Assembly: GCA_902515395.1 (NCBI GenBank)
Contig: CABXUL010000003.1
Location: 1-64,000, forward strand
Direction: 5' to 3'
Length of the DNA stretch: 64,000 nt
Origin: an uncultured Bacteroidota bacterium
GTDB lineage: Bacteria; Bacteroidota; Bacteroidia; Flavobacteriales; Flavobacteriaceae
The notes under the pieces were generated by a model. It saw only the letters and a program-made list of their open reading frames with translations, was not told the origin of the DNA and searched no databases. The position numbers and the translations under genes are program-made. Positions 17,686 through 25,621 of this stretch are shown here, one piece after another. Every line of letters begins with the position of its first letter. Position 1 is the first letter of the stretch.

Positions 17686-18846
17686 TTATTTAAGTAAATT
17701 TCTTGAAATTACTAACTTTTGGATTTCGCTAGTCCCCTCTCCAATTGTACATAATTTCGAGTCTCTAAGGAATTTTTCAACTGGATAATCCTTAGTAAAC
17801 CCGTAACCACCATGAATTTGAACTGCATCGTTAGCAATTTTTACACAGGCTTCAGAGGCAAATAACTTAGCCATTGCCCCGATTTGAGTTACATTTTTAC
17901 CTTGATTTTTATCATTTCCAGCCTGAAAAGTAAGAAGCCTGGCAGCCTCAATCTCTGTAGCCATCTCAGCTAGTTTAAAACCAATACCTTGAAAGTGCCC
18001 AATAGGCTTACCGAACTGTTCACGTTCTTTGGAGTATTTAACCGAGGCTTCGAATGCTCCTATAGCAACACCAAGTGACAAAGCAGCAATTGAAATTCTT
18101 CCACCATCAAGAATCTTCATGGATTGAATAAAACCATCTCCAATAGGACCCAGACGATTACTATCTGGTATAATACAATTATCAAAGACTAATTCTGCAG
18201 TCTCAGATGCACGCATCCCTAATTTATTCTCAACTTTTCCGGAACTAAAGCCAATCGTTCCCTTTGGGATAACGAAGCTAGTCATGCCATGACTATCTCC
18301 CTTTTCTCCATCTCGAAAAATTACAACAGATAGGTCACAAGATTTGCCATGTGTAATAAAATTTTTAGTTCCATTCAGTACCCAATGATCTCCTTCTTTT
18401 TTTGCTGTTGCATTCATTCCTTTAGCGTCAGATCCAGTACCTGGCTCGGTCAAACCCCAAGCTCCAAGCCATTCGCCAGTCGCTAATTTTGGAAGCCACT
18501 TCAACTTTTGCTCTTCATTTCCAAAAAGATGGATGTGTTCAGTAGCCAAGGAATTGTGTGCCGCTATAGAAAGGCCAATTGAGGGGTCAACCTTTGATAT
18601 TTCAGTAATAATCGATATATATTCTTGATAACCCATTCCAGCTCCACCATATATTTCTGGAATAAGTACACCCATAAATCCAAGTGAACCAGCTTTTCTA
18701 AGGACCTCTAGTGGGAAATATTGGGCTTCATCCCATTCCATGTAATAAGGGCGAATATATTGCTCAGAGAATTCTTGAGCAGAATCTGTCACCATTTTCT
18801 GGGTCTCATTTTGATCGACCTTTAAGATATTGTCAAGTTGAATCAT
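17686..18846 (-). CDS. Acyl-CoA dehydrogenase
   Basis: A 386-residue FAD flavoenzyme of fatty-acid or branched-chain acyl-CoA oxidation. It has the N-terminal helical domain, the middle signature [15 protein letters not shown] that binds substrate and FAD, and the C-terminal domain with [34 protein letters not shown], whose GEGTSEIQ holds the catalytic Glu in the short-chain class. It is monocistronic, with a strong promoter directly upstream. The acyl-chain specificity cannot be read from the sequence. Confidence 0.95.
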   Translation of the reverse strand: MIQLDNILKVDQNETQKMVTDSAQEFSEQYIRPYYMEWDEAQYFPLEVLRKAGSLGFMGVLIPEIYGGAGMGYQEYISIITEISKVDPSIGLSIAAHNSLATEHIHLFGNEEQKLKWLPKLATGEWLGAWGLTEPGTGSDAKGMNATAKKEGDHWVLNGTKNFITHGKSCDLSVVIFRDGEKGDSHGMTSFVIPKGTIGFSSGKVENKLGMRASETAELVFDNCIIPDSNRLGPIGDGFIQSMKILDGGRISIAALSLGVAIGAFEASVKYSKEREQFGKPIGHFQGIGFKLAEMATEIEAARLLTFQAGNDKNQGKNVTQIGAMAKLFASEACVKIANDAVQIHGGYGFTKDYPVEKFLRDSKLCTIGEGTSEIQKLVISRNLLK

Positions 18847-18863
18847 ATAATAATTAAAGTCTA

Positions 18864-18893
18864 CAAATATAAGCTTATTATGTTTATTTTCAA
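18864..18893 (-). promoter_or_regulatory. Promoter of the acyl-CoA dehydrogenase gene
   Basis: On the minus strand TTG (complement of 18891-18893), a 19-nt spacer and TATATTTG (18864-18871): a full match to the Bacteroidota promoter, 17 nt upstream of the start codon. Confidence 0.7.
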
Positions 18894-18983
18894 TAAATCA
18901 AAATCTGCTATTTTATTAAACTTTTTATTGATACCCTTCAGGTTTACTTAAAGAAATAAGTTTAAAAAAATTTTAAGTTTTAT

Positions 18984-18999
18984 TAGGTAAAGTTACCTA
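18984..18999 (-). terminator. Hairpin downstream of the AGCS symporter gene
   Basis: The perfect inverted repeat TAGGTAA-AG-TTACCTA lies 14 nt past the stop codon of the symporter gene. On the minus strand it is followed by an A/T-rich stretch ending in a run of seven T. It is a likely weak intrinsic terminator. Confidence 0.4.
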
Positions 19000-19013
19000 T
19001 TTAGGAAGTCTGA

Positions 19014-20624
19014 TCATGAACTATCGCTTATCCTATTGGTAACAGAAATATAGCGATTTAACTCCTCTTTAACACTTGGATAAAGAATCATCAAACCAAT
19101 CATATTAGGAAAAACTAGAGCAAGTATCATTGCATCTGAAAAAGTCCAAACAGCGGACATATCACCTGCGGCACCAATCACAATAAAAATCAAAAATAAA
19201 ATCTTGTATGAGAGATCTGCAAACTTACTTTTTCCAAACAAAAACATCCATGATTGTAGTCCATAATATGACCAAGAAATCATTGTAGAAACAGCAAATA
19301 ACACAACAGCTAACGTTAAAAATGGACCAGCAAAATAAATGTATTTTGAAAAAGCTGCAGTTGTTATACCCGCACCTTCAACAACTGCTCCATCAATTAT
19401 TACTTTTCCCCCAATTCCACCATATTCAAATATGGTGCTATCTCCATTAAATATAATAATAACTAGTGCAGTCATAGTACAAATCACAACTGTATCAATG
19501 AATGGTTCTAATAATGCAACTAAACCCTCTGAAGCTGCATAATTTGTCTTAACGGCTGAGTGAGCAATAGATGCTGATCCCGCTCCGGCTTCATTGGAAA
19601 ATGCGGCTCGCCTAAAGCCTGTAATTAAAACCCCTAAAAATCCTCCAAGACCAGCTTGTGGATTAAAAGCTTGTTTAAAAATCATTCCAAAAGCGTCATC
19701 AACGTAGTTAAAATTTGAAATAATGATGTATAGACAAGCCAATAAATAAGTTAAAGCCATAAAAGGGACTATTTTTTCTGTGACTGAGGCAATTCTCTTA
19801 ATACCTCCAATGATTATAATTCCAACAAAAATCATCATAATTATTCCTATGATAGTTCTTGCGCTTCCACCGGTAAACCCAAAAGAATTGACTAACTGCA
19901 TTGCAGCTTGGTTAGACTGAGCAGCATTTCCACCTCCAAAAGAAGCACCAATACAGAGTACAGCAAAAATTATTGCAAGAATTTTTCCAATTTTAGCAAA
20001 ACCGCGTTCTTCAAGCCCTTTAGACAGGTAATACATTGGCCCCCCATAAACAGTACCTGCCTTATCAATATCTCTATATTTGACTCCTAAAGTACATTCT
20101 ACAAACTTTGTTGACATTCCCAGTAAACCGCATAAAATCATCCAAAAAGTAGCTCCTGGCCCTCCAACAGCAATAGCCAATGCAACGCCAGCAATATTTC
20201 CATTGCCAACTGTTCCCGAAACAGCAGTTGCCAATGCCTGAAAATGACTAACTTCTCCCTGTTCTACTTTATTTTGAATGGTTTTTTTTCTGTTTGGGTC
20301 ATTTCCAAAGTCCCTAGTATTTACTTGATCTAAAGCATCATATCTTCCACTTACCGTCCGAATAGCTAAGGGGATTCTTCGAATATTTACAAAGTTAAAG
20401 TAGAGTGTAAAAAATAGTGCCCCACCTACCAACAAGAAAATAATTGTAGGAATTGAAGTCCCAGGAAAACTATGTAAAACAACTCCTCCCCACCAATTTG
20501 CTATAGGAGTAAAAGCTTCATTTATTTTATCATCCAAGCCCATCTGTTGAGCAAAGCTGACTTTGGGGAGATTAAAAAAAATAAAAAAACAAATTAATTT
20601 AAATAAATTATCTTTTCTATTCAT
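19014..20624 (-). CDS. AGCS-family sodium:alanine (amino acid) symporter
   Basis: A 536-residue membrane protein of the alanine or glycine:cation symporter family. The family signature GNIAGVALAIAVGGPGATFWMILCG is present around residues 140-165, and GGFLGVLITGFRRAAFSNEAGAGSASIAHS about two-thirds along. About ten or more transmembrane segments are visible. The N-terminus has an extra signal-peptide-like segment (FKLICFFIFFNLPKVSFAQQ) before the core, which should orient the N-terminus outside. It imports alanine, glycine or related amino acids with Na+. Confidence 0.93.
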   Translation of the reverse strand: MNRKDNLFKLICFFIFFNLPKVSFAQQMGLDDKINEAFTPIANWWGGVVLHSFPGTSIPTIIFLLVGGALFFTLYFNFVNIRRIPLAIRTVSGRYDALDQVNTRDFGNDPNRKKTIQNKVEQGEVSHFQALATAVSGTVGNGNIAGVALAIAVGGPGATFWMILCGLLGMSTKFVECTLGVKYRDIDKAGTVYGGPMYYLSKGLEERGFAKIGKILAIIFAVLCIGASFGGGNAAQSNQAAMQLVNSFGFTGGSARTIIGIIMMIFVGIIIIGGIKRIASVTEKIVPFMALTYLLACLYIIISNFNYVDDAFGMIFKQAFNPQAGLGGFLGVLITGFRRAAFSNEAGAGSASIAHSAVKTNYAASEGLVALLEPFIDTVVICTMTALVIIIFNGDSTIFEYGGIGGKVIIDGAVVEGAGITTAAFSKYIYFAGPFLTLAVVLFAVSTMISWSYYGLQSWMFLFGKSKFADLSYKILFLIFIVIGAAGDMSAVWTFSDAMILALVFPNMIGLMILYPSVKEELNRYISVTNRISDSS

Positions 20625-20638
20625 TGAATAAAGGATTG

Positions 20639-20665
20639 TTTACTTTATGTTAAAAGCAAAGTAAA
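20639..20665. repeat. Inverted repeat upstream of the AGCS symporter gene
   Basis: TTTACTTT (20639-20646) and AAAGTAAA (20658-20665) are perfect complements around an 11-nt centre, beginning 14 nt before the symporter start codon. It could be an operator or a leader hairpin; in AT-rich DNA a chance match is also possible. Confidence 0.3.
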
Positions 20666-20781
20666 GTAAAACTAATTCAAATCAAAAATGGAATTTATTT
20701 TTTAAAGACCTTTTTTTGAAATTAATTATAAAACTAAGGAGCCTTATAAAAAAATCATGAACAACTTATTATTAAAATGGT

Positions 20782-21009
20782 TTATAAGTCGAATACAGAA
20801 GTTCTTTTTGTGTAAATCATATCTTTTAATTTAAGCCAGAATGCTAATGTTAGATATATTATAAAACCGCCAACTACGGTAGTAAAGGATGCATATATAA
20901 AAAAAAGACGAACACTTTTAACCTTCATTCCTAATGAATCGGCTAGCCTTGTACAAACAGTAAATCCATATTTCTCAAAAAAATGCCGCAATGAAATAAA
21001 CCGATTCAA
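20782..21009 (-). CDS. PspC domain protein
   Basis: A 75-residue membrane protein resembling the phage-shock-protein C domain: the segment YGFTVCTRLADSLGMKVKSVRLFFIY matches PspC (GVcaGLAeyfgid...vRliFv), followed by one transmembrane helix (TTVVGGFIIYLTLAFWLKL). Short PspC proteins of this kind are common in Flavobacteriia. It lies 28 nt downstream of the rhodanese gene on the same strand. A membrane-stress role is inferred from the family. Confidence 0.8.
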   Translation of the reverse strand: MNRFISLRHFFEKYGFTVCTRLADSLGMKVKSVRLFFIYASFTTVVGGFIIYLTLAFWLKLKDMIYTKRTSVFDL

Positions 21010-21037
21010 GTATTCGTTAAGTTATTGTATTAAAAAA

Positions 21038-21343
21038 TTATACATATTCTCCCTCCCAATCCAAAAAACCACCTAAAAGATTTTTTACAACTCCAAAACC
21101 ATAATGATTCATTATTTGACAGGCCTTAGAGCTTCTAGCTCCAGAGCGACAATAAACGTAGAAATTTTTTGAATTATCTAATGCTAATATTTTTTCTACA
21201 AAATCTTCAGGATTATTAATGTCTATTAAAGTTGCATTGGGTATGTGTCCGGCATTATACTCCTCCAGAGTGCGTACATCTAATAAAAAACTATTATTAT
21301 CAGATTCTAGCTCAGATCTCCATTCATTTTGTGATAAGTCCAT
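21038..21343 (-). CDS. Rhodanese-like domain protein
   Basis: A 101-residue single-domain rhodanese. The N-terminal part contains LLDVRTLEEYNAGHIPNATLID and the active-site loop is VYCRSGARS with the persulfide-forming Cys. The end (LLGGFLDWEG) is also standard. It is cytoplasmic, with no signal peptide. Single-domain rhodaneses transfer sulfane sulfur; the acceptor is unknown. It is divergent from marR with 96 nt between start codons. Confidence 0.93.
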   Translation of the reverse strand: MDLSQNEWRSELESDNNSFLLDVRTLEEYNAGHIPNATLIDINNPEDFVEKILALDNSKNFYVYCRSGARSSKACQIMNHYGFGVVKNLLGGFLDWEGEYV

Positions 21344-21408
21344 TTTTTTTTAAAATAAGTTTAAAATAACCTAAAAAAAATTTATAATATATTTTTTAAT
21401 TTTTTTTA

Positions 21409-21416
21409 TATATTTG
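21409..21416 (+). promoter_or_regulatory. Promoter -7 element of marR-yceI
   Basis: TATATTTG, a full match to TAnnTTTG, lies 24 nt upstream of the marR start codon and directly before the palindrome at 21419-21435. The upstream DNA is poly-A/T without a clear TTG at -33. Confidence 0.55.
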
Positions 21417-21418
21417 TT

Positions 21419-21435
21419 TATACAATATTTGTATA
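21419..21435. promoter_or_regulatory. Probable MarR operator (palindrome)
   Basis: TATACAA-TAT-TTGTATA is a perfect 7-bp inverted repeat with a 3-nt centre. It sits between the -7 element and the marR start codon (4 nt away), the expected place for autorepression. It resembles the TACAATT-AATTGTA sites of OhrR-type MarR regulators. Confidence 0.6.
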
Positions 21436-21439
21436 CACA

Positions 21440-21874
21440 ATGGATGGTTATTTAGAAATTGCAAAAAACACAGTTGTTGGAATGCTTAAAGCAGGCAACA
21501 AAGCTGAACAATATTTAAGTGGAACTTTAAAACCTTTTGATATATCACTTCAGCAATTCAATGTACTAAGAATTCTTCGAGGACGCAAAGGAAAAGCGGC
21601 AAATTTAAATACTGTTCAACAAAGAATGATTCATAAAATGAGTAATACAAGTCGATTAATTGATAAATTAATAGAAAAAAAATTAGTCGAGAGGGATATT
21701 TGTGCTGATAATAGAAGAAAAATTGAACTATTTATTACCAAAAAGGGTTTAAATTTATTGAATGATCTGGATAATAAAATTCAAATGACAGAAGCAGAAA
21801 TTTTAAAACCACTCTCTATTGATGATCAGAAAATTTTAAGGAATTTAATCAATAAAATAACACTTAACAATTAA
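21440..21874 (+). CDS. MarR family transcriptional regulator
   Basis: A 144-residue winged-helix dimeric repressor. The DNA-binding part is SLQQFNVLRILRGRKG...LNTVQQRMIHKMSNTSRLIDKLIEKKLVER, and the wing is DICADNRRKIELFITKKGL. No Cys is present in the region where OhrR has its peroxide-sensing Cys (the only Cys is in the wing, ICADN), so a ligand- or other-signal response is more likely. It is followed after 19 nt by yceI and probably controls this operon through the palindrome next to its own start. Confidence 0.92.
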   Translation: MDGYLEIAKNTVVGMLKAGNKAEQYLSGTLKPFDISLQQFNVLRILRGRKGKAANLNTVQQRMIHKMSNTSRLIDKLIEKKLVERDICADNRRKIELFITKKGLNLLNDLDNKIQMTEAEILKPLSIDDQKILRNLINKITLNN

Positions 21875-21893
21875 ATATAAAACTTCACCTAAC

Positions 21894-22472
21894 ATGAAAA
21901 ATTATTCTATAGTTTCAATAATCACCACAATATTAATTTGTACAACCCTTTCAATAAACGCTCAAGAAAAATCACTAAATATAGAAAGTAGTAGTATAAG
22001 ATGGTATGGAGAAGAAATTACAGGGAAACAGCATTATGGAGATCTTAAGTTTTCTAGTGGTAATATTGAAATTAACAATAAAGTTGTTTCCACCGGTAAT
22101 TTTGTAGTAAACATGAATTCACTAACGGTAGAGGATTTGTCAGGTGGTGGTAAAAAACGACTTGAAGGTCATTTAAGATCATCTGCCTTCTTCGGTGTTT
22201 CAGATCATCCACAGGCATCATTAAATATAACTTCAATGGTTGATATTGATGGTAATTCTCAAATATTAGATGGAGAATTAACAATAAAAGGTATTACACA
22301 TCCAATTAATTTTTCAATTACATTAAATTCTGAAAATAATGCAACAGCTAAGCTTGTTTTTGATAGATCAAAATACGATGTTCGATTTCGATCTGGATCC
22401 TTTTTTGATCAGTTAGGAGATAAATTAATCCTGGATGACATTAAACTCGAGGTGGTGCTTGAATTTAATTAG
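21894..22472 (+). CDS. YceI family protein
   Basis: A 192-residue secreted protein (signal peptide MKNYSIVSIITTILICTTLSINAQ) with the YceI lipocalin-like beta-barrel fold: SSSIRWYGEEITGKQHYGDLKFSSG, then FFGVSDHPQASLNITS, ELTIKGITHPINF and KYDVRFRSGSFFDQLGDKLILDDI. Family members bind polyisoprenoids or quinone-like lipids in the periplasm. It is in an operon with marR. Confidence 0.93.
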   Translation: MKNYSIVSIITTILICTTLSINAQEKSLNIESSSIRWYGEEITGKQHYGDLKFSSGNIEINNKVVSTGNFVVNMNSLTVEDLSGGGKKRLEGHLRSSAFFGVSDHPQASLNITSMVDIDGNSQILDGELTIKGITHPINFSITLNSENNATAKLVFDRSKYDVRFRSGSFFDQLGDKLILDDIKLEVVLEFN

Positions 22473-22493
22473 TTTTAAAAAACAATTTCAAAG

Positions 22494-22523
22494 TTGTCAA
22501 ATAGTAATTTTGAATTATATTTG
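22494..22523 (+). promoter_or_regulatory. Promoter of the trp operon
   Basis: TTG (22494-22496), a 19-nt spacer and TATATTTG (22516-22523) form a full match to the Bacteroidota -33/-7 promoter. Transcription would begin a few nt after 22523, close to the leader-peptide start at 22528. Confidence 0.75.
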
Positions 22524-22527
22524 CAAA

Positions 22528-22575
22528 ATGAAACATAAGATTGAAGATATTAGCTGGTGGAATGACTTGATTTAG
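22528..22575 (+). CDS. trpL: trp leader peptide (15 aa, tandem Trp codons)
   Basis: The short frame ATG 22528 to TAG 22573-22575 encodes MKHKIEDISWWNDLI. Two adjacent TGG codons (22555-22560) sit 12 nt before the stop codon. Trp is rare, so two in a row in a 15-residue frame between a promoter and a terminator upstream of trpE is the hallmark of attenuation by a stalled ribosome. The ATG is so near the predicted transcription start that the mRNA may be leaderless. Confidence 0.75.
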   Translation: MKHKIEDISWWNDLI

Positions 22576-22607
22576 TTCAGATCGTGATACTGCTGTTTCA
22601 TATTTAG

Positions 22608-22636
22608 AAGGCTTGTCATTACGACAGGCCTTTTTT
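22608..22636 (+). terminator. Attenuator terminator of the trp operon
   Basis: AAGGCTTGTC-ATTAC-GACAGGCCTT forms a 10-bp stem (one G:T) with a 5-nt loop, overlapping a run of six T, and ends 11 nt before the trpE ATG. A competing pairing TCGTGAT (22582-22588) with ATTACGA (22618-22624) would break the terminator; AATGAC (22561-22566) can also pair with GTCATT (22615-22620). Confidence 0.8.
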
Positions 22637-22647
22637 AATTTAGGACA

Positions 22648-24057
22648 ATGGAAAATAAAAAGAAATACAATCTTAAATCCATACATAAAAAAATACTTGC
22701 GGATACATATACGCCAGTGAGTGTATATCTTAAAATAAGGGATCAATTTCCTCACAGCTTACTTTTGGAAAGTAGTGACTATGATGCAAGAGCTAATAAT
22801 TTTTCATATGTATGTTGCAATCCAATCGCATCTATTAGTATATCAAATGGCAATATTGATTACAAATATCCTGATGATTTAAAATACAGCAGAGGGATAG
22901 ATTTAAAAGATAATATTCCTAATCTTATACAATCTTTTTCAAACCAATTTAAATCTGAAAAACACCAATTTAAATTTATTACCAATGGATTATTTGGATA
23001 TCTCTCTCACGAGGCCGTTGGTCATTTTGAATCGATATCTTTGAACAAAAATAAAAGTCATTTTAACACCCCAGAAATTTACTATGCGGTTTATCAAAAT
23101 ATTATTGCGATTAGTCTTTTTAATCATGAGGCATACATATTTTCAAATAGTTTAATAGGAGAGGACAACCTGGATGAGATTGAACAGATTATCAAAAAAG
23201 ATAATATTGCGACTTACCAATTTGAGAAAAATGGTGAAAAGTCATCGAATCTTACAGACGAAGAATTTCTAGCGCTTGTTCAAAAAGGAAAAGAACACTG
23301 CTTTAGAGGAGATGTTTTTCAATTGGTGCTTTCCAGGAGATTCTCTCAAGGCTTCACAGGAGATGAATTCAATGTTTATCGTGCCTTAAGATCTATCAAT
23401 CCATCTCCTTACCTTTTTTTCTTTGACTATGGGGATTTTAAAATTTTCGGGAGTTCACCTGAAGCCCAGCTTATTGTAAAGGACGGAAAAGCTGAAATTC
23501 ATCCCATTGCAGGAACTTTTAAACGAACAGGAAATGATATTGAGGACCAGTTATCAGCAGAACGATTGGCTGCTGACCCAAAAGAGAACAGTGAACACGT
23601 TATGCTTGTAGATTTAGCTAGGAATGATCTTAGTAGAAATGGTAGTGACGTGGTAGTTGAGAAAAATAGAGAAATTCAGTTTTTCTCCCATGTGATTCAT
23701 TTGGTTTCAAAGGTAACTGGATTCTTGAAGTCTAAAACAGCATCATATCAGATGGTCGCAGACACCTTTCCAGCAGGAACATTAAGCGGAGCCCCGAAGC
23801 ACAAAGCACTTCAATTGATTGACAAATATGAAAATGTAGCCCGTAATTTTTATGGAGGAGCATTGGGGTATATGGATTTTGATGGGAATTTTAACCACTG
23901 CATTATCATCCGGTCTTTTATGAGTAGAAATCAAATGCTTCATTATCAAGCTGGTGCAGGAATTGTCTCGAAATCCGTACCGGAAAATGAATTACAAGAA
24001 ATATATAATAAATTGGGTGCTTTAGATAAAGCACTAAACATTGCAGAAAAACTTTAG
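22648..24057 (+). CDS. trpE: Anthranilate synthase component I
   Basis: A 469-residue enzyme that converts chorismate plus ammonia or glutamine to anthranilate, the first step of Trp synthesis. The N-terminal feedback-inhibition motif LLESSDYDARANNFSYV is present, and the chorismate-binding core carries GSSPEAQLIVKDG, HPIAGTFKRTG, DPKENSEHVMLVDLARNDLSR, FPAGTLSGAPKHKALQLID and GGALGYMDFDG. It is followed by trpG after 1 nt. Expression is probably set by the attenuator directly upstream. Confidence 0.97.
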   Translation: MENKKKYNLKSIHKKILADTYTPVSVYLKIRDQFPHSLLLESSDYDARANNFSYVCCNPIASISISNGNIDYKYPDDLKYSRGIDLKDNIPNLIQSFSNQFKSEKHQFKFITNGLFGYLSHEAVGHFESISLNKNKSHFNTPEIYYAVYQNIIAISLFNHEAYIFSNSLIGEDNLDEIEQIIKKDNIATYQFEKNGEKSSNLTDEEFLALVQKGKEHCFRGDVFQLVLSRRFSQGFTGDEFNVYRALRSINPSPYLFFFDYGDFKIFGSSPEAQLIVKDGKAEIHPIAGTFKRTGNDIEDQLSAERLAADPKENSEHVMLVDLARNDLSRNGSDVVVEKNREIQFFSHVIHLVSKVTGFLKSKTASYQMVADTFPAGTLSGAPKHKALQLIDKYENVARNFYGGALGYMDFDGNFNHCIIIRSFMSRNQMLHYQAGAGIVSKSVPENELQEIYNKLGALDKALNIAEKL

Positions 24058-24058
24058 A

Positions 24059-24622
24059 ATGAAAAAAATATTTGTCATAGATAATTACGATTCGTTTACC
24101 TATAATTTAGTGCATTACCTAGAAGAACTTGGCGCCAGAGTTACTGTGAAGCGAAATGATCAATTTCAACTTTCAGAAATAGAAGACTATGAATATTTAT
24201 TACTTTCTCCGGGACCAGGAATTCCCGATGAAGCAGGGTTGTTAAAAGCGGCAATTGAAAGATATGCTGCCTCTAAAAAAATATTAGGTGTTTGCTTGGG
24301 TCAACAAGCTATCGGTGAAGTTTTTGGAGCAAAGCTAAATAATCTAAATACTGTTTTCCATGGGGTAGCCACGCCAATAAATATTACAGAAAAGGATCTT
24401 TTATTTTATGATTTACCAGATAGTTTCGAAGTAGGACGGTATCATTCTTGGGTTGTTAAAACCCCCTTACCGGAAGATTTAGTAGCAACTTCTTTTGACA
24501 ATAATAAACAATTAATGTCATTAAGGCATAGGAATTACTCTGTAAGAGCCGTTCAATTTCACCCAGAGTCAATTTTGACCATGTATGGTAAAAAAATATT
24601 AGAAAACTGGATCAATAGTTAA
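24059..24622 (+). CDS. trpG: Anthranilate synthase component II (glutamine amidotransferase)
   Basis: The ORF starts at 24041, but the ATG at 24059 (MKKIFVIDNYDSFTYNLVHYL) is the family start and follows the trpE stop by 1 nt. It is 187 residues. The class I amidotransferase triad is visible: Cys in GVCLGQQAIG, and His and Glu in VQFHPES. It supplies ammonia from glutamine to TrpE. PabA function for folate is also possible, but operon position points to Trp. Confidence 0.96.
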   Translation: MKKIFVIDNYDSFTYNLVHYLEELGARVTVKRNDQFQLSEIEDYEYLLLSPGPGIPDEAGLLKAAIERYAASKKILGVCLGQQAIGEVFGAKLNNLNTVFHGVATPINITEKDLLFYDLPDSFEVGRYHSWVVKTPLPEDLVATSFDNNKQLMSLRHRNYSVRAVQFHPESILTMYGKKILENWINS

Positions 24623-24625
24623 ATA

Positions 24626-25621
24626 ATGAGAGCAATTCTAAACAGACTTGCACAGCACGAAACTCTTGAGGTTTCAGAGGCTGAAAAAATACTAACCGGA
24701 ATCGCTGAAGGGCAATACAACCCCAGTCAAATTGCAGCTTTCTTAACTGTTTTTATGATGCGTAGCATAACTCTAAAAGAGTTAGAAGGGTTTCGAAAAG
24801 CATTGCAAAAGCTATGTTTATCTATAGATTTGAGCGACTTTTCCCCGATTGATTTATGTGGAACAGGAGGAGATGGTAAAGATACTTTCAACATTTCAAC
24901 CCTTGCGTCCTTTATTACCGCTGGGGCCGGAATAAAAGTTGCCAAACACGGAAATTATGGGGTCTCCTCAGGTTGTGGGTCAAGCAATGTTTTGGAGTAT
25001 TTGGGAATAAAATTTTCAAATGACGGTGATTTTTTAAAGCGCTGTATAGACGAAGCAGGAATCTGTAACCTTCATGCACCACTTTTTCACCCAGCAATGA
25101 AAAATATTGCGCCAATTAGAAGAGAACTCGGGGTAAAAACATTTTTTAATATGTTAGGGCCATTGGTCAATCCAGCCTACCCAAAATATCAACTAACTGG
25201 AGTTTTTAATCTTGAGCTGGCAAGGATTTACGGTTATCTTTTTCAGAATTCAAAACAGAATTTCACAATTCTGTTCTCCCTGGACGGATACGATGAAATT
25301 TCCCTAACTGGACCTACAAAAGCAATTAGAAATAAAGGAGAGTTTATTATCGATGCATCGGATTTCGGAATTCATTCTTTAAAAGCAGAAGCAATTAGTG
25401 GTGGGTCAAATATCCCATCATCGGCAGCAATATTTACAAAGGTTTTAGAGGGAAAAGGAAGTAAAGCTCAAAATAATGTTGTCTGCGCTAATGCTGCAAT
25501 GGCAATTGCTACTGTTACTGATTGTAATCCAAAAGAGGGATTTGAAAAAGCAAAGGAGTCATTATTGTCAGGTAAAGCAAATAAAGCTTTCAAAAAACTA
25601 CAAAAGTTAAGCGCCACATGA
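24626..25621 (+). CDS. trpD: Anthranilate phosphoribosyltransferase
   Basis: A 331-residue enzyme that joins anthranilate to PRPP. Signature segments are DLCGTGGDGKDTFNIST (PRPP/Mg site), KHGNYGVSSGCGSSNVLE, HPAMKNIAPIRRELGVKTFFNMLGPLVNP and GYDEISLTGPT. It starts 3 nt after trpG and overlaps trpC by 4 nt (ATGA), as expected for translational coupling. Confidence 0.97.
   Translation: MRAILNRLAQHETLEVSEAEKILTGIAEGQYNPSQIAAFLTVFMMRSITLKELEGFRKALQKLCLSIDLSDFSPIDLCGTGGDGKDTFNISTLASFITAGAGIKVAKHGNYGVSSGCGSSNVLEYLGIKFSNDGDFLKRCIDEAGICNLHAPLFHPAMKNIAPIRRELGVKTFFNMLGPLVNPAYPKYQLTGVFNLELARIYGYLFQNSKQNFTILFSLDGYDEISLTGPTKAIRNKGEFIIDASDFGIHSLKAEAISGGSNIPSSAAIFTKVLEGKGSKAQNNVVCANAAMAIATVTDCNPKEGFEKAKESLLSGKANKAFKKLQKLSAT

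Noticed and set aside
22465-22755. 96-aa minus-strand ORF across the trp leader
   Set aside because: It covers the promoter, the leader peptide and the start of trpE; no domain is visible and the leader features explain the region.
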